NCBI GenBank assembly: GCA_020630015.1
Contig: JAHDCF010000014.1
Coordinates: 1-41,363, forward strand
Origin: Planktomarina sp.
GTDB taxonomy: Bacteria > Pseudomonadota > Alphaproteobacteria > Rhodobacterales > Rhodobacteraceae
Reading direction: 5' to 3'
Length of the DNA stretch: 41,363 nt
Under the pieces are notes generated by a model. It was not told the origin of the DNA, did not search any database, and saw only the letters and a list, made by a program, of their open reading frames with translations. A program made the translations under genes and the position numbers. Positions 1-8,173 of the stretch are shown in pieces (position 1 is the first letter of the stretch; each line of letters begins with the position of its first letter).

Positions 1-36
1 GTGTACGGGGTGTGTACGGATTGTGTACAGGTTGTG
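1..36 (+). repeat. GTGTAC array A: tandem 11-bp repeats
   Basis: GTGTAC occurs at 1-6, 12-17 and 23-28, an exact 11-bp period, followed by a fourth partial GTG at 34-36. The array may continue left of the window. Positions 12-36 are identical over 25 bp to the complement of 40650-40674. One-helical-turn spacing of a short half-site is the geometry used by OmpR/PhoB-type regulators, so a tandem operator is the likeliest reading. An iteron-like role is possible. It lies about 70 bp upstream of the prfC start. Confidence 0.75.
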
Positions 37-106
37 CCGGCGTTGATGCCCCCTCTGGATCTCGGACTTGCTGGACGAACGGCAAACCCTTACCTATACG
101 CACGCT

Positions 107-1705
107 ATGTTAGACAATCGTCCAGAATTACCGCCCGAGATCGCCCGCCGCCGCACGTTTGCGATCATCAGTCACCCCGATGCGGGCAAGACAACATTGA
201 CTGAAAAGTTCTTGTTGTATGGTGGTGCGATTCAGATGGCTGGCCAAGTGCGCGCCAAGGGTGAAGCACGCCGCACACGGTCTGACTTTATGAAGATGGA
301 ACAAGATCGCGGGATTTCTGTTTCAGCCTCTGCCATGTCTTTTGATTTTGAAAAATATCGCTTCAATCTGGTCGATACGCCCGGTCACTCTGACTTCTCC
401 GAAGACACATATCGCACGCTGACGGCTGTGGATGCCGCCGTGATGGTCATCGACGGGGCCAAAGGTGTGGAAAGCCAGACCCAGAAACTGTTTGAAGTGT
501 GCCGCCTGCGCGATTTGCCGATCCTGACGTTTTGTAACAAGATGGATCGCGAAAGTCGTGATACCTTTGAAATCATTGACGAAATTCAGGATAATCTGGC
601 GATTGATGTCACCCCGGCGGCCTGGCCCATTGGCCGTGGTCGCGATTTTATTGGCACCTATGATATTCTGCGTGACAGGCTGGAACTGATGGATCGTGCC
701 GATCGTAACAAGGTGGCCGAAAGCGTTGAAATCAACGGTTTGGATGATCCGAAACTGGCCGAACATGTGCCACCAGAATTGCTGGACACATTTTTAGAAG
801 AGATCGAGATGGCGCGCGAATTGCTGCCTAAGCTGGACCCACAAGCGCTGCTTGAGGGGACGATGACACCGATTTGGTTTGGGTCGGCCATCAACAGCTT
901 TGGGGTGCAAGAGCTGATGAAAGGCATCGCCGAATACGGCCCACAGCCACAGCCACAAAGGGCGGAACCTCGCCAAATATCCCCCGAGGAATCAAAGGTT
1001 TCGGGCTTTGTGTTCAAAGTCCAAGCCAACATGGATCCCAAGCACCGTGATCGCGTTGCCTTTGTGCGTATGGCCAGCGGGCATTTCAAGCGCGGCATGA
1101 AATTAACCCATGTCCGCGCCAAAAAACCCATGGCAATTTCAAACCCCGTTTTGTTTTTAGCTTCCGACCGCGAACTGGCAGAAGAGGCATGGGCCGGCGA
1201 TATCATCGGCATTCCAAACCATGGCCAACTGCGCATTGGTGATACCCTGACCGAGGGTGAAAATTTACGGGTGACCGGCATCCCCTCTTTCGCGCCTGAA
1301 CTTTTGCAAAATGTGCGCGCCGGGGATCCGATGAAGGCCAAACATCTGGAAAAAGCTTTGATGCAATTTGCAGAAGAAGGCGCTGCAAAGGTGTTTAAGC
1401 CTATGATGGGTTCTGGGTTCATCGTTGGGGTTGTGGGGGCGCTTCAATTCGAAGTTTTGGCCAGCCGCATTGAAATGGAATATGGCCTGCCGGTGCGGTT
1501 TGAAGCCTCTCAGTTCACATCCGCACGTTGGGTGAATGGCGCGAAAGACGCGGTGGACGATTTTTCCAATAAAAACAAACAACACATGGCCACAGATCAC
1601 GATGAAGACCCTGTGTTTTTGACGCGCCTCCAATGGGATATCGACCGGGTGGCGCGGGATCATCCTGATGTTGCATTGACCGCGACAAAGGAAATGATGT
1701 TGTGA
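107..1705 (+). CDS. prfC: Peptide chain release factor 3 (RF3)
   Basis: This is a 532-residue translational GTPase that recycles RF1/RF2 from the ribosome after peptide release. The P-loop SHPDAGKTT is at about residues 22-30, the switch II motif DTPGHSDF near 90, and the specificity motif NKMDRES near 145. Beta-barrel domain II and the RF3-type C-terminal domain follow. The length matches the family, about 529 in Escherichia coli. I prefer the ATG at 107 over an in-frame TTG at 68 because homologues begin only a few residues before the RRTFAIISHPDAGK block; no clear Shine-Dalgarno is visible for either. The stop overlaps the next gene by 4 nt, suggesting translational coupling with the glycosyltransferase. 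The GTGTAC array lies upstream. Confidence 0.96.
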   Translation: MLDNRPELPPEIARRRTFAIISHPDAGKTTLTEKFLLYGGAIQMAGQVRAKGEARRTRSDFMKMEQDRGISVSASAMSFDFEKYRFNLVDTPGHSDFSEDTYRTLTAVDAAVMVIDGAKGVESQTQKLFEVCRLRDLPILTFCNKMDRESRDTFEIIDEIQDNLAIDVTPAAWPIGRGRDFIGTYDILRDRLELMDRADRNKVAESVEINGLDDPKLAEHVPPELLDTFLEEIEMARELLPKLDPQALLEGTMTPIWFGSAINSFGVQELMKGIAEYGPQPQPQRAEPRQISPEESKVSGFVFKVQANMDPKHRDRVAFVRMASGHFKRGMKLTHVRAKKPMAISNPVLFLASDRELAEEAWAGDIIGIPNHGQLRIGDTLTEGENLRVTGIPSFAPELLQNVRAGDPMKAKHLEKALMQFAEEGAAKVFKPMMGSGFIVGVVGALQFEVLASRIEMEYGLPVRFEASQFTSARWVNGAKDAVDDFSNKNKQHMATDHDEDPVFLTRLQWDIDRVARDHPDVALTATKEMML

Positions 1706-2628
1706 CCCGCGCACCCACATGGTGCGTGGCCGCCACTGTGAAGGCCCCGTTGGTGGACGTGCAAAATTTCGCCGCCCATCACATCGACAGGGGGGCAACC
1801 AAAGTTTTCCTGTTTCTGGATGATGCCGATCATTCCGCGTGTGAAATTTTGAACAAACACCCGGCTGTGCGGGCGCAAGCCTGTGATGATGCGTGGTGGG
1901 CCAGCTTTAATCGCCCACGCCCCGATGATCACAAAGGCCGGCAAGCCTTTAACGCCACGCGCGCTTATCGCATTTTTGCAAGAAAGTTGGATTGGTTTGC
2001 CCACATCGATGTGGATGAATTCATTTGGCCTGATACAACGATCAGTGAAAGTCTTGCCGCCGCCCCGTCTGATGCCCGCACGATGCGCTTAAGACCCATC
2101 GAAGCGTTGGAAGGGGACGGCACGGCATTCAAAGGCCGTATCACTGGCAAACCAGATGTCACCAAAGAAATCAGTGACCGGATTTACCCCGCTTATGGTC
2201 AGTTTCTGCGAGGTGGTTTCATCAGCCATACGGCGGGTAAACTATTTGTTAGGACTGGCTTTGATAAGATCAAAATCCGAATTCATAATATTATGATCGA
2301 CAACGACAAAGATCGCACCGGAATCGAAGCCACTGATATGCGCCTGTGTCATGCCCATGCAAAAACTTGGGATGCGTTTAAATCGATGTATGAATTCAGA
2401 ATGAAGCAAGGGTCTTATCGCAAGGAACTGTCTGGTCCGGATGGTGTGCCGTTACATGCGATATTCAAAACCCTTGAAGATGAATTGGGCGAAGCGGGTT
2501 TGCGCGGATTTTACAATGAAATCTGTGTGGATACACCGCAGTTGCGCAAGACCCTTGCCGCGGAAGGTTTGCTGCATATTTGTGATCTTCGGTTGGATCA
2601 GATGCGCAAAAAACACTTCCCAGATTAA
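1702..2628 (+). CDS. Glycosyltransferase family 2-like protein
   Basis: A 308-residue cytoplasmic protein of the GT2-like type common in Rhodobacterales (Glyco_tranf_2_4-like fold). The N-terminal region reads as a nucleotide-sugar binding fold, with AHHIDRGATKVFLFLDDADH near residues 25-45. The acidic motif WFAHIDVDEFIWP near 100-112 resembles the DxD-type metal and sugar-nucleotide site. No transmembrane segment is seen. The start is GTG, overlapping the prfC stop (GTGA), so translation is probably coupled. The sugar donor and acceptor cannot be read from sequence; surface polysaccharide synthesis is an inference. A nested hairpin follows the stop. Confidence 0.75.
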   Translation: MTRAPTWCVAATVKAPLVDVQNFAAHHIDRGATKVFLFLDDADHSACEILNKHPAVRAQACDDAWWASFNRPRPDDHKGRQAFNATRAYRIFARKLDWFAHIDVDEFIWPDTTISESLAAAPSDARTMRLRPIEALEGDGTAFKGRITGKPDVTKEISDRIYPAYGQFLRGGFISHTAGKLFVRTGFDKIKIRIHNIMIDNDKDRTGIEATDMRLCHAHAKTWDAFKSMYEFRMKQGSYRKELSGPDGVPLHAIFKTLEDELGEAGLRGFYNEICVDTPQLRKTLAAEGLLHICDLRLDQMRKKHFPD

Positions 2629-2670
2629 GTGAATTCACCACGTTTGACGCATGCCAAGCAATCCGGTATC

Positions 2671-2708
2671 AGCGCCTTGACCCAAGTGGGGTCAAATCCG
2701 AGGGCGCT
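2671..2708 (+). terminator. Nested inverted repeat after the GT2 gene
   Basis: AGCGCC at 2671-2676 pairs with GGCGCT at 2703-2708, and inside it TTGACCC (2677-2683) pairs with GGGTCAA (2689-2695) around a 5-nt loop. There is no U-tract after it. It could be a Rho-assisted terminator, an mRNA-stabilising stem, or an operator for the following helicase gene. Confidence 0.45.
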
Positions 2709-2754
2709 CAGGGATTGCGCCTAAATTCAGGGCGATGCCCAAGACTGGAAGCGC

Positions 2755-4170
2755 ATGACAAAATTTACCGATCTGAACCTCGACAAAAAGGTTCTGCAAG
2801 CGATTGCCGACGCCGGGTATGAAGAACCCACCCCCATTCAGGCAGGCGCCATCCCCCCCGCCCTCGAAGGCAAAGATGTTCTGGGAATTGCCCAAACCGG
2901 CACAGGAAAAACAGCAAGCTTTACATTGCCCCTGATCACCCTTTTGGGCCGCGGCCGCGCACGGGCTCGTATGCCGCGATCATTGGTCTTGTGCCCAACA
3001 CGCGAATTGGCGGCACAGGTTGCCGAAAACTTTGACGCCTATACCAAATATTCGAAACTGACGAAGGCCCTTTTGATTGGTGGTGTTAGCTTCAAGGAAC
3101 AGGATCAATTGATCGACCGTGGGGTTGATGTTTTAATCGCAACACCTGGGCGTTTGCTTGATCATTTTGAACGCGGCAAGCTTTTGCTGACGGGTGTTCA
3201 GATTATGGTGGTGGACGAAGCTGACCGCATGCTGGACATGGGGTTCATCCCAGATATTGAACGCATCTTCGGCCTGACACCATTCACCCGCCAGACACTG
3301 TTTTTCAGTGCCACAATGGCCCCGGAAATCGAACGTATTACAAATACATTCCTGTCCGCACCCGCCAAAATCGAAGTGGCCCGTGCCGCAACAACATCCG
3401 AAAACATTACCCAAAGTGTGGTTATGTTTAAGGCCAGCCGCAAAGATCGCGAAGGCACCGAAAAACGCAAGCTGTTGCGAGCTTTGATTGATAAAGAAGG
3501 CGATGCATGTACAAACGCGATCATCTTTTGCAACCGCAAATCCGATGTGGATATCTGCGCTAAGTCCCTGAAAAAATACGGTTATAATGCGTCACCGATT
3601 CACGGCGATTTGGACCAATCCAAACGCATGGAAACACTGGATGGGTTCCGAAATGGGACAGTGAAATTCCTGTGTGCCTCGGACGTCGCCGCACGGGGTT
3701 TGGATATTCCCAACGTAAGTCACGTGATTAATTTTGATGTGCCCGGTCACGCAGAAGACTATGTTCACCGAATTGGGCGCACAGGCCGTGCCGGGCGCAA
3801 AGGCACCGCACTTATGATTTGTGTGCCCCGTGATGAAAAGAATTTGGCTGACATCGAAGCCTTGGTTGAACAAGAGGTGCCCCGCACCGAAAACCCCCTG
3901 CCCCAAAAGCAGAAAACCAACAAAACAGACGCGGTTGGTGCCCCAGAAAAATCGGATGCCCCAAAGCCCGAAACGAAAGAAAAATCCGAAGCCGGGCCAA
4001 ACAAAAAACGCGGGCGTGGTGGCCGGGGGCGCAAGGATCATGATGCCGGTCCGCCGCAAATTGGGATGGGTGATCACATGCCCAGCTTTATCGCGCTCAG
4101 CTTTGCTGATCGCTTAAACCCAAAGGGCGAAAACGATCCAAACCCGGCTTTTGTTTCTGACGAAACCTGA
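2755..4170 (+). CDS. rhlE: DEAD-box ATP-dependent RNA helicase, RhlE type
   Basis: A 471-residue RNA helicase. The two RecA domains carry the Q motif (GYEEPTPIQ), motif I AQTGTGKT, Ia PTRELA, Ib TPGR, motif II DEAD (in VVDEADRMLD), motif III SAT, and motif VI HRIGRTGRAGR. The last 100 or so residues are lysine-, proline- and arginine-rich (GPNKKRGRGGRGRK), a typical flexible RNA-binding tail of RhlE-like proteins. The expected role is remodelling of structured RNA in ribosome maturation or mRNA decay, perhaps with RNase E, which is also in this window. The gene stands alone, with its start preceded by a modest purine-rich site. The subfamily (RhlE against CsdA or SrmB) is inferred from length and tail. 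Confidence 0.9.
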   Translation: MTKFTDLNLDKKVLQAIADAGYEEPTPIQAGAIPPALEGKDVLGIAQTGTGKTASFTLPLITLLGRGRARARMPRSLVLCPTRELAAQVAENFDAYTKYSKLTKALLIGGVSFKEQDQLIDRGVDVLIATPGRLLDHFERGKLLLTGVQIMVVDEADRMLDMGFIPDIERIFGLTPFTRQTLFFSATMAPEIERITNTFLSAPAKIEVARAATTSENITQSVVMFKASRKDREGTEKRKLLRALIDKEGDACTNAIIFCNRKSDVDICAKSLKKYGYNASPIHGDLDQSKRMETLDGFRNGTVKFLCASDVAARGLDIPNVSHVINFDVPGHAEDYVHRIGRTGRAGRKGTALMICVPRDEKNLADIEALVEQEVPRTENPLPQKQKTNKTDAVGAPEKSDAPKPETKEKSEAGPNKKRGRGGRGRKDHDAGPPQIGMGDHMPSFIALSFADRLNPKGENDPNPAFVSDET

Positions 4171-4203
4171 TAAAGTCTGATCAAAGACGGCTCGGGGGGC
4201 GCT

Positions 4204-4674
4204 ATGTCGGATCAAATTCAATACGCCACATTGATGCATGACGCGATGCGCGGCTTGATACGTCGGATCCTTGAAGACGTGGCACGCGAAGGCAAATTGC
4301 CCGGTGACCATCATTTTTTCATTACTTTTGATACCACCCATCCAGATGCCGGGTTGGCAGATTGGCTTAAAGATCGTTACCCCAACGAAATGACGGTAGT
4401 GATCCAGCATTGGTTTGATAACCTTGAAGTCACACCAGAAGGGTTTTCGATCACATTGAACTTTGGTGATTCTCCTGAACCTTTGAACATTCCGTTCATG
4501 GCGGTTCGCGCTTTTGTGGACCCATCCGTGGAATTTGGGCTGCGCTTCGAAGAAGATGAGATGGAAGAAGAAGCAGAAATCGAAGTTATTCCGGAAGTGG
4601 AAGTCGAAGACGACCCCACCCCACCGCAGGGTGATGCCGAAGTTGTAAGCCTTGATGCGTTTCGCAAAAAATAA
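4204..4674 (+). CDS. sspB: SspB-family ClpXP adaptor (alpha-proteobacterial type)
   Basis: A 156-residue protein matching the SspB-alpha family. It starts MSDQIQYATLMHDAMRGLIR and carries the conserved block HHFFITFDTTHPDAG near residues 38-52. The fold delivers ssrA-tagged and other substrates to the ClpXP protease. The C-terminal 45 residues are very acidic, ending in VVSLDAFRKK, which fits the flexible tail whose extreme end docks to the ClpX zinc-binding domain. A G-rich site precedes the ATG. It sits between a helicase and fumC on the same strand. Annotations such as DUF2345-like or stringent starvation protein B would refer to the same family. Confidence 0.87.
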   Translation: MSDQIQYATLMHDAMRGLIRRILEDVAREGKLPGDHHFFITFDTTHPDAGLADWLKDRYPNEMTVVIQHWFDNLEVTPEGFSITLNFGDSPEPLNIPFMAVRAFVDPSVEFGLRFEEDEMEEEAEIEVIPEVEVEDDPTPPQGDAEVVSLDAFRKK

Positions 4675-4729
4675 ATTGGCGGTTGCCACGCCATAATTCA
4701 AAAAACAACCAAATGATGGAGAGCTTTCC

Positions 4730-6121
4730 ATGACTGACACCCGCACAGAAACAGACAGTTTTGGACCGCTTGAAGTTCCTTCGGATAAATATTGGGGGGC
4801 TCAAACCCAAAGATCCCTGATGAACTTCCCCATTGGTTGGGAACAACAACCCATCGCGATCGTACGCGCCTTAGGCGTTATCAAAGAGGCTTGTGCCCGC
4901 GCGAACACCGAGCGGGGTGCGTTGGATGCAAATCTGGGCGATGCGATTCAAAAAGCGGCCCACGAGGTGGTGGAAGGTAAGCTGGATGATCACTTCCCGC
5001 TTGTGGTTTGGCAAACTGGATCGGGCACACAGTCCAATATGAACGCAAATGAGGTTATCGCCAACCGCGCCATCGAAATGCTGGGCGGTGTTATCGGATC
5101 GAAAGACCCTGTGCATCCAAATGACCATTGTAACATGGGACAGTCATCCAACGACACCTTCCCCACGGCCATGCATATTGCCACCGCAATGACGGCCCGG
5201 GATGTCACCCTGCCCGGTCTGCGCAGTTTGCATGCGGCCTTGGCAGCCAAAGTCAAAGAATTCGATGGAATCATTAAAATCGGCCGCACCCACACAATGG
5301 ATGCAACCCCGCTGACCTTGGCCCAAGAATTCGGAGGGTACACTCATCAAGTGGCCATGGGTATCGCGCGGGTTGAGGCGGCCCTGCCTCGAATTTATGA
5401 GCTGGCCCAAGGCGGCACTGCTGTTGGCACAGGCCTGAACACACCCATGGGATGGGGTGAAACAGTGGCGGCACATATGGCCGATATAACCAAGTTGCCC
5501 TTTATCACCGCCCCTAACAAGTTTGAGGCCCTCGCCGCCCATGACGCCATGGTGGAAATGTCTGGTGCGCTGAAAACGGTGGCGGCAAGTTTGTTTAAAA
5601 TTGCCAACGACATCCGCTTGTTGGGTTCCGGCCCACGTTGCGGTTTGGGGGAATTGAAGTTGCCGGAAAATGAACCCGGATCTTCGATCATGCCGGGCAA
5701 AGTGAACCCAACACAGTGCGAAGCCCTGACCCAGGTTTGTGTCCATGTATTCGGCAACGACGCAGCCGTCGGCATGGCAGGCAGCCAAGGGCACTTTGAG
5801 TTAAACGTTTATAAACCAATGATGGCTTACAACGTATTGCAATCCATGCAACTGTTGGGGGATGCCGCACAAGCGTTCACCGACAACTGTGTCATTGGTA
5901 TTCAAGCCAACGAAGCACGGATTGAAAAAATCATGGGCGAAAGCTTGATGCTGGTCACCGCATTGGCCCCTGAAATCGGATATGACAACGCAACCACCGT
6001 GGCAAAAACTGCGCATAAGAATGGCACCACCCTGCGGGAAGAGGCCATTGGCTTGGGCTTTGTGGATGCTGAAACCTTTGACCGTGTGGTGCGCCCTGAA
6101 AAAATGATCGGCCCCAAGTGA
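4730..6121 (+). CDS. fumC: Fumarate hydratase class II
   Basis: A 463-residue, iron-independent fumarase that interconverts fumarate and L-malate in the TCA cycle. The superfamily signature [11 protein letters not shown] lies at residues 317-327, with the conserved histidine in [10 protein letters not shown] (H188). [15 protein letters not shown] near 96-110 is the class II active-site segment. Length and full collinearity fit E. coli FumC. A strong GGAGAG Shine-Dalgarno precedes the ATG. Its stop overlaps the GTG of the next small gene, making a fumC-DUF4169-RHH unit. An argininosuccinate lyase or aspartase assignment is unlikely given the fumarase-specific segments. Confidence 0.96.
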   Translation: MTDTRTETDSFGPLEVPSDKYWGAQTQRSLMNFPIGWEQQPIAIVRALGVIKEACARANTERGALDANLGDAIQKAAHEVVEGKLDDHFPLVVWQTGSGTQSNMNANEVIANRAIEMLGGVIGSKDPVHPNDHCNMGQSSNDTFPTAMHIATAMTARDVTLPGLRSLHAALAAKVKEFDGIIKIGRTHTMDATPLTLAQEFGGYTHQVAMGIARVEAALPRIYELAQGGTAVGTGLNTPMGWGETVAAHMADITKLPFITAPNKFEALAAHDAMVEMSGALKTVAASLFKIANDIRLLGSGPRCGLGELKLPENEPGSSIMPGKVNPTQCEALTQVCVHVFGNDAAVGMAGSQGHFELNVYKPMMAYNVLQSMQLLGDAAQAFTDNCVIGIQANEARIEKIMGESLMLVTALAPEIGYDNATTVAKTAHKNGTTLREEAIGLGFVDAETFDRVVRPEKMIGPK

Positions 6122-6297
6122 GCGAAGTCATCAACTTCAACAAGGCCCGCAAAGCCAAGGTGAAATCGTTAGCCAAAGCAAAGGCCAACGAAAATTCAGT
6201 TAAGTTTGGACGTACCAAAGCGCAAAAGGATTTAGAGAAAGCCCAAGCGGACCAAAACGCGACCCGTTTGGACGGTAAAAAACAAGACCCATGCTAA
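6118..6297 (+). CDS. DUF4169 family small basic protein
   Basis: A 59-residue, highly charged protein beginning [14 protein letters not shown] and ending near LDGKKQDPC. It is predicted to be one long helix, rich in Lys, Ala and Gln. The family (DUF4169) is recognised from its N-terminus and its constant position after fumC in alphaproteobacteria. The function is unknown. The GTG start overlaps the fumC stop (GTGA) and its own stop overlaps the next ATG (TAATG), so all three are probably coupled in translation. Confidence 0.8.
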   Translation: MSEVINFNKARKAKVKSLAKAKANENSVKFGRTKAQKDLEKAQADQNATRLDGKKQDPC

Positions 6298-6509
6298 TGC
6301 GGCCCAAAAAGCGATCCCTGACTTTGAAGGGGCACCGCACTTCCGTGTCGCTGGAGGATGCGTTTTGGCAAGAATTTTGCCGGATCGCGGCAGACCAAAA
6401 CCGCCCGATCAACGACCTGGCTGCTGAAATTGATGCGGACCGTGGTCTGCACTGCGGCCTTGCATCGGCCATTCGATTGTTTGTTTTGGCGGAATTAAAG
6501 AAACCTTAA
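6297..6509 (+). CDS. Ribbon-helix-helix domain protein
   Basis: A 70-residue protein of the RHH_4-type family. The core KRSLTLKGHRTSVSLEDAFW has the beta-strand and helix 1 pattern of ribbon-helix-helix DNA-binding proteins. It continues into a helix with LAAEIDADRG and LASAIRLFVL. It may be a small DNA-binding regulator or antitoxin-like protein, but no toxin partner is visible. The ATG at 6297 overlaps the preceding stop by 1 nt; an in-frame ATG at 6291 is the alternative start. Its conserved neighbourhood with fumC suggests a housekeeping role rather than a toxin-antitoxin one. Confidence 0.75.
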   Translation: MRPKKRSLTLKGHRTSVSLEDAFWQEFCRIAADQNRPINDLAAEIDADRGLHCGLASAIRLFVLAELKKP

Positions 6510-6532
6510 CCTACACCCGCCAGCGTGGATTC

Positions 6533-6748
6533 ATGTCCAGATCCAACGATGCCTTCTTTCGCGAGCTGTTTGGATCCCGCGCCGCACGGGATGGCAACAT
6601 CGTGCGGCGCAAAGTCAAAGACGTCGAATTTTGGATCGGTCGCGAGGCGTTTTTAAATGAAGTTAAACGCCGAGGTTTTCGCGCCTATGAAAACGCAGGC
6701 CAATTCATCGTTTTTTGTAACACCGAACCCCTGCGCCGTGTGGCGTAA
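6533..6748 (+). CDS. Small conserved hypothetical protein
   Basis: A 71-residue soluble protein, MSRSNDAFFRELFGSRAARD at the start. It is basic and has no membrane segment. The middle (VEFWIGREAFLNEVKRRGFR) and end (AYENAGQFIVFCNTEP) look like a compact alpha/beta domain. I recognise similar short proteins in other Rhodobacterales but no function. It is 23 nt downstream of the ribbon-helix-helix gene and is probably its last operon member. Transcription runs into the triple hairpin just after its stop. Confidence 0.6.
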   Translation: MSRSNDAFFRELFGSRAARDGNIVRRKVKDVEFWIGREAFLNEVKRRGFRAYENAGQFIVFCNTEPLRRVA

Positions 6749-6749
6749 A

Positions 6750-6818
6750 CGATTTCTGTATCAGAAATCGGCACAGAATCTCTTTGAGATTCTGGAACGG
6801 AAACTGTTTCAGTTTCCG
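6750..6818. repeat. Three tandem 21-nt hairpins with exact 24-nt period
   Basis: Three perfect 9-bp stems with 3-nt loops follow each other: 6750-6758/6762-6770 (loop TAT), 6774-6782/6786-6794 (loop TTT), and 6798-6806/6810-6818 (loop TTT). The starts are 24 nt apart. The first and third share the ending CTG-loop-CAG. The array sits between two convergent genes; the third hairpin spans the P450 stop codon. No U-tract follows. It may terminate both transcripts or protect mRNA 3' ends. Confidence 0.85.
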
Positions 6819-8173
6819 GCTCGGGGACTGACGTTCAACCAAATGCCGTCTTTGGCACGTACGGTAAGATGCGCCACCGGTTCAGGTGTCCGTCCCGGGA
6901 CTGGTTCAAACCGAAATTCTGAACAGAATTTCGCCAACAACAAAGCACCTTCCACGGTGGCAAAACCCGCCCCCACACAGACGCGCCGACCAGAAGAAAA
7001 GGGGATGTATGCATCTCTCTGACATTGCTTACCATTCTCGGTCTGCCAACGTGCGGGATCAAAATCATGGGGGTGATCCCAAAGCCGCTCATGACGATGT
7101 AAATGCCATGGTGACAAAACAATCTGGGCGCCTCGTTTCAAAATCCGATCACGGAAATGCTCTGCCTTTGTTGTTTGTCGCACCATCATCGGAACTGGAG
7201 GGTATAGGCGCAAAGCCTCGCGAAAAACATCACGCGTTGTTGTTAGGCCACGGACGTCACCAAAACTGTTACTGGTTATACCTCGCCCTTCCGCAAAGAC
7301 TTTATCTTGCCATTGCGGGAAACACGCCAACAGATAAAGCCCCCAAGCAAAGGTTGATGCGCTGGTTTCGTGGCCCGCCAAAAAGAAAATCGCAACTTGG
7401 TCCACCATTTCATCTGGCGAAAAAAGCTCCCCTGTTTGCGGATCTGGGGTAGTCATGATTTTGGTTGCCAAATCCATGGGTGCGGTGCCCGCCGCAATTT
7501 GAACAGCGCGCCTATCTGTTAACTGCTTGATCAACCGGCGAATTTTGGCCGCACTTTCCTTGGTTTCTTTGGAAAATCCTCGCGGAAACCATCGGGGTAA
7601 CGGGATTAATGCGGCAATATTTACCACGGGTTGGCTGCGTTGATATTTGCGAAACTCATGAAAGGTTTCAGCGGCGATTTCATCATCGATTGGAATGGAA
7701 AACAGAGTTCTAAAAATGATGTCAGCGGCCGCAAAACTGGCAACTTCTTCCACTTCGATTGGGGTTTGAAAATCGCGTGTTTTCAGGCGTTCCACTGCGG
7801 CATCCACGGCAGCCAACATCGCAGGATAGGTTTCTTTGATCCGCCCCCCTTCAAAGGCTGGATCGATGATGCGACGCTGCCGTTCCCATTGTGCTCCGTT
7901 TGTCAGAAATACACTGTCCCCCAGCAACGGACGCAAACCTTCGTTCACACGCGTGGATTTCGGAAATTCCATGGGTCGTTCGTTTAACACCGTTTTGACC
8001 AGGTCTGGTTGATTAACCATGTAGCTTTTGAAAAAGGGGGTTTTAAACTCCGCCATCCACGCCCGATACAGCTTCGCAGGTTGGGCCGACAACAGGTCTT
8101 TGCGAAACAGCCGCATGTATTCCCGCAGACTGACTTTACCTGCCCTGTGCTTTGGCATTGGAGGGCGCATCAT
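6809..8173 (-). CDS. Cytochrome P450
   Basis: A 454-residue soluble heme monooxygenase. The I-helix oxygen-binding motif AGHETS is in FFLAGHETSASTFAWG, the K-helix ExxR is in FREALRLYPP, and the heme-thiolate loop FSSGRRVCVG gives the cysteine ligand about 55 residues before the end. The N-terminus lacks a membrane anchor, as is usual for bacterial P450s. No ferredoxin or reductase gene is adjacent. Its start overlaps the stop of the upstream hydrolase-like gene by 3 nt, implying an operon. The last residues and stop codon lie inside the third hairpin of the 24-nt-period array, so the C-terminus may have been set by that element. The substrate is unknown. Confidence 0.93.
   Translation of the reverse strand: MMRPPMPKHRAGKVSLREYMRLFRKDLLSAQPAKLYRAWMAEFKTPFFKSYMVNQPDLVKTVLNERPMEFPKSTRVNEGLRPLLGDSVFLTNGAQWERQRRIIDPAFEGGRIKETYPAMLAAVDAAVERLKTRDFQTPIEVEEVASFAAADIIFRTLFSIPIDDEIAAETFHEFRKYQRSQPVVNIAALIPLPRWFPRGFSKETKESAAKIRRLIKQLTDRRAVQIAAGTAPMDLATKIMTTPDPQTGELFSPDEMVDQVAIFFLAGHETSASTFAWGLYLLACFPQWQDKVFAEGRGITSNSFGDVRGLTTTRDVFREALRLYPPVPMMVRQTTKAEHFRDRILKRGAQIVLSPWHLHRHERLWDHPHDFDPARWQTENGKQCQRDAYIPFSSGRRVCVGAGFATVEGALLLAKFCSEFRFEPVPGRTPEPVAHLTVRAKDGIWLNVSPRAGN
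6912..6933. repeat. 10-bp palindrome inside the P450 gene
   Basis: The 10-bp arms 6912-6921 and 6924-6933 are perfectly complementary with 2 nt between them. It shares the TTCTG/CAGAA core seen in the tandem hairpins 100 bp away. It lies in coding sequence (near the residues KFCSEF) and does not appear to add residues to the protein. Confidence 0.5.

Noticed and set aside
658-1422. 254-residue reading frame antisense to prfC
   Set aside because: RF3 motifs are intact on the other strand and this frame has no recognisable family.
5144-5794. 216-residue reading frame antisense to fumC
   Set aside because: Fully covered by an intact fumarase gene; Cys/His/Gly-rich shadow composition.
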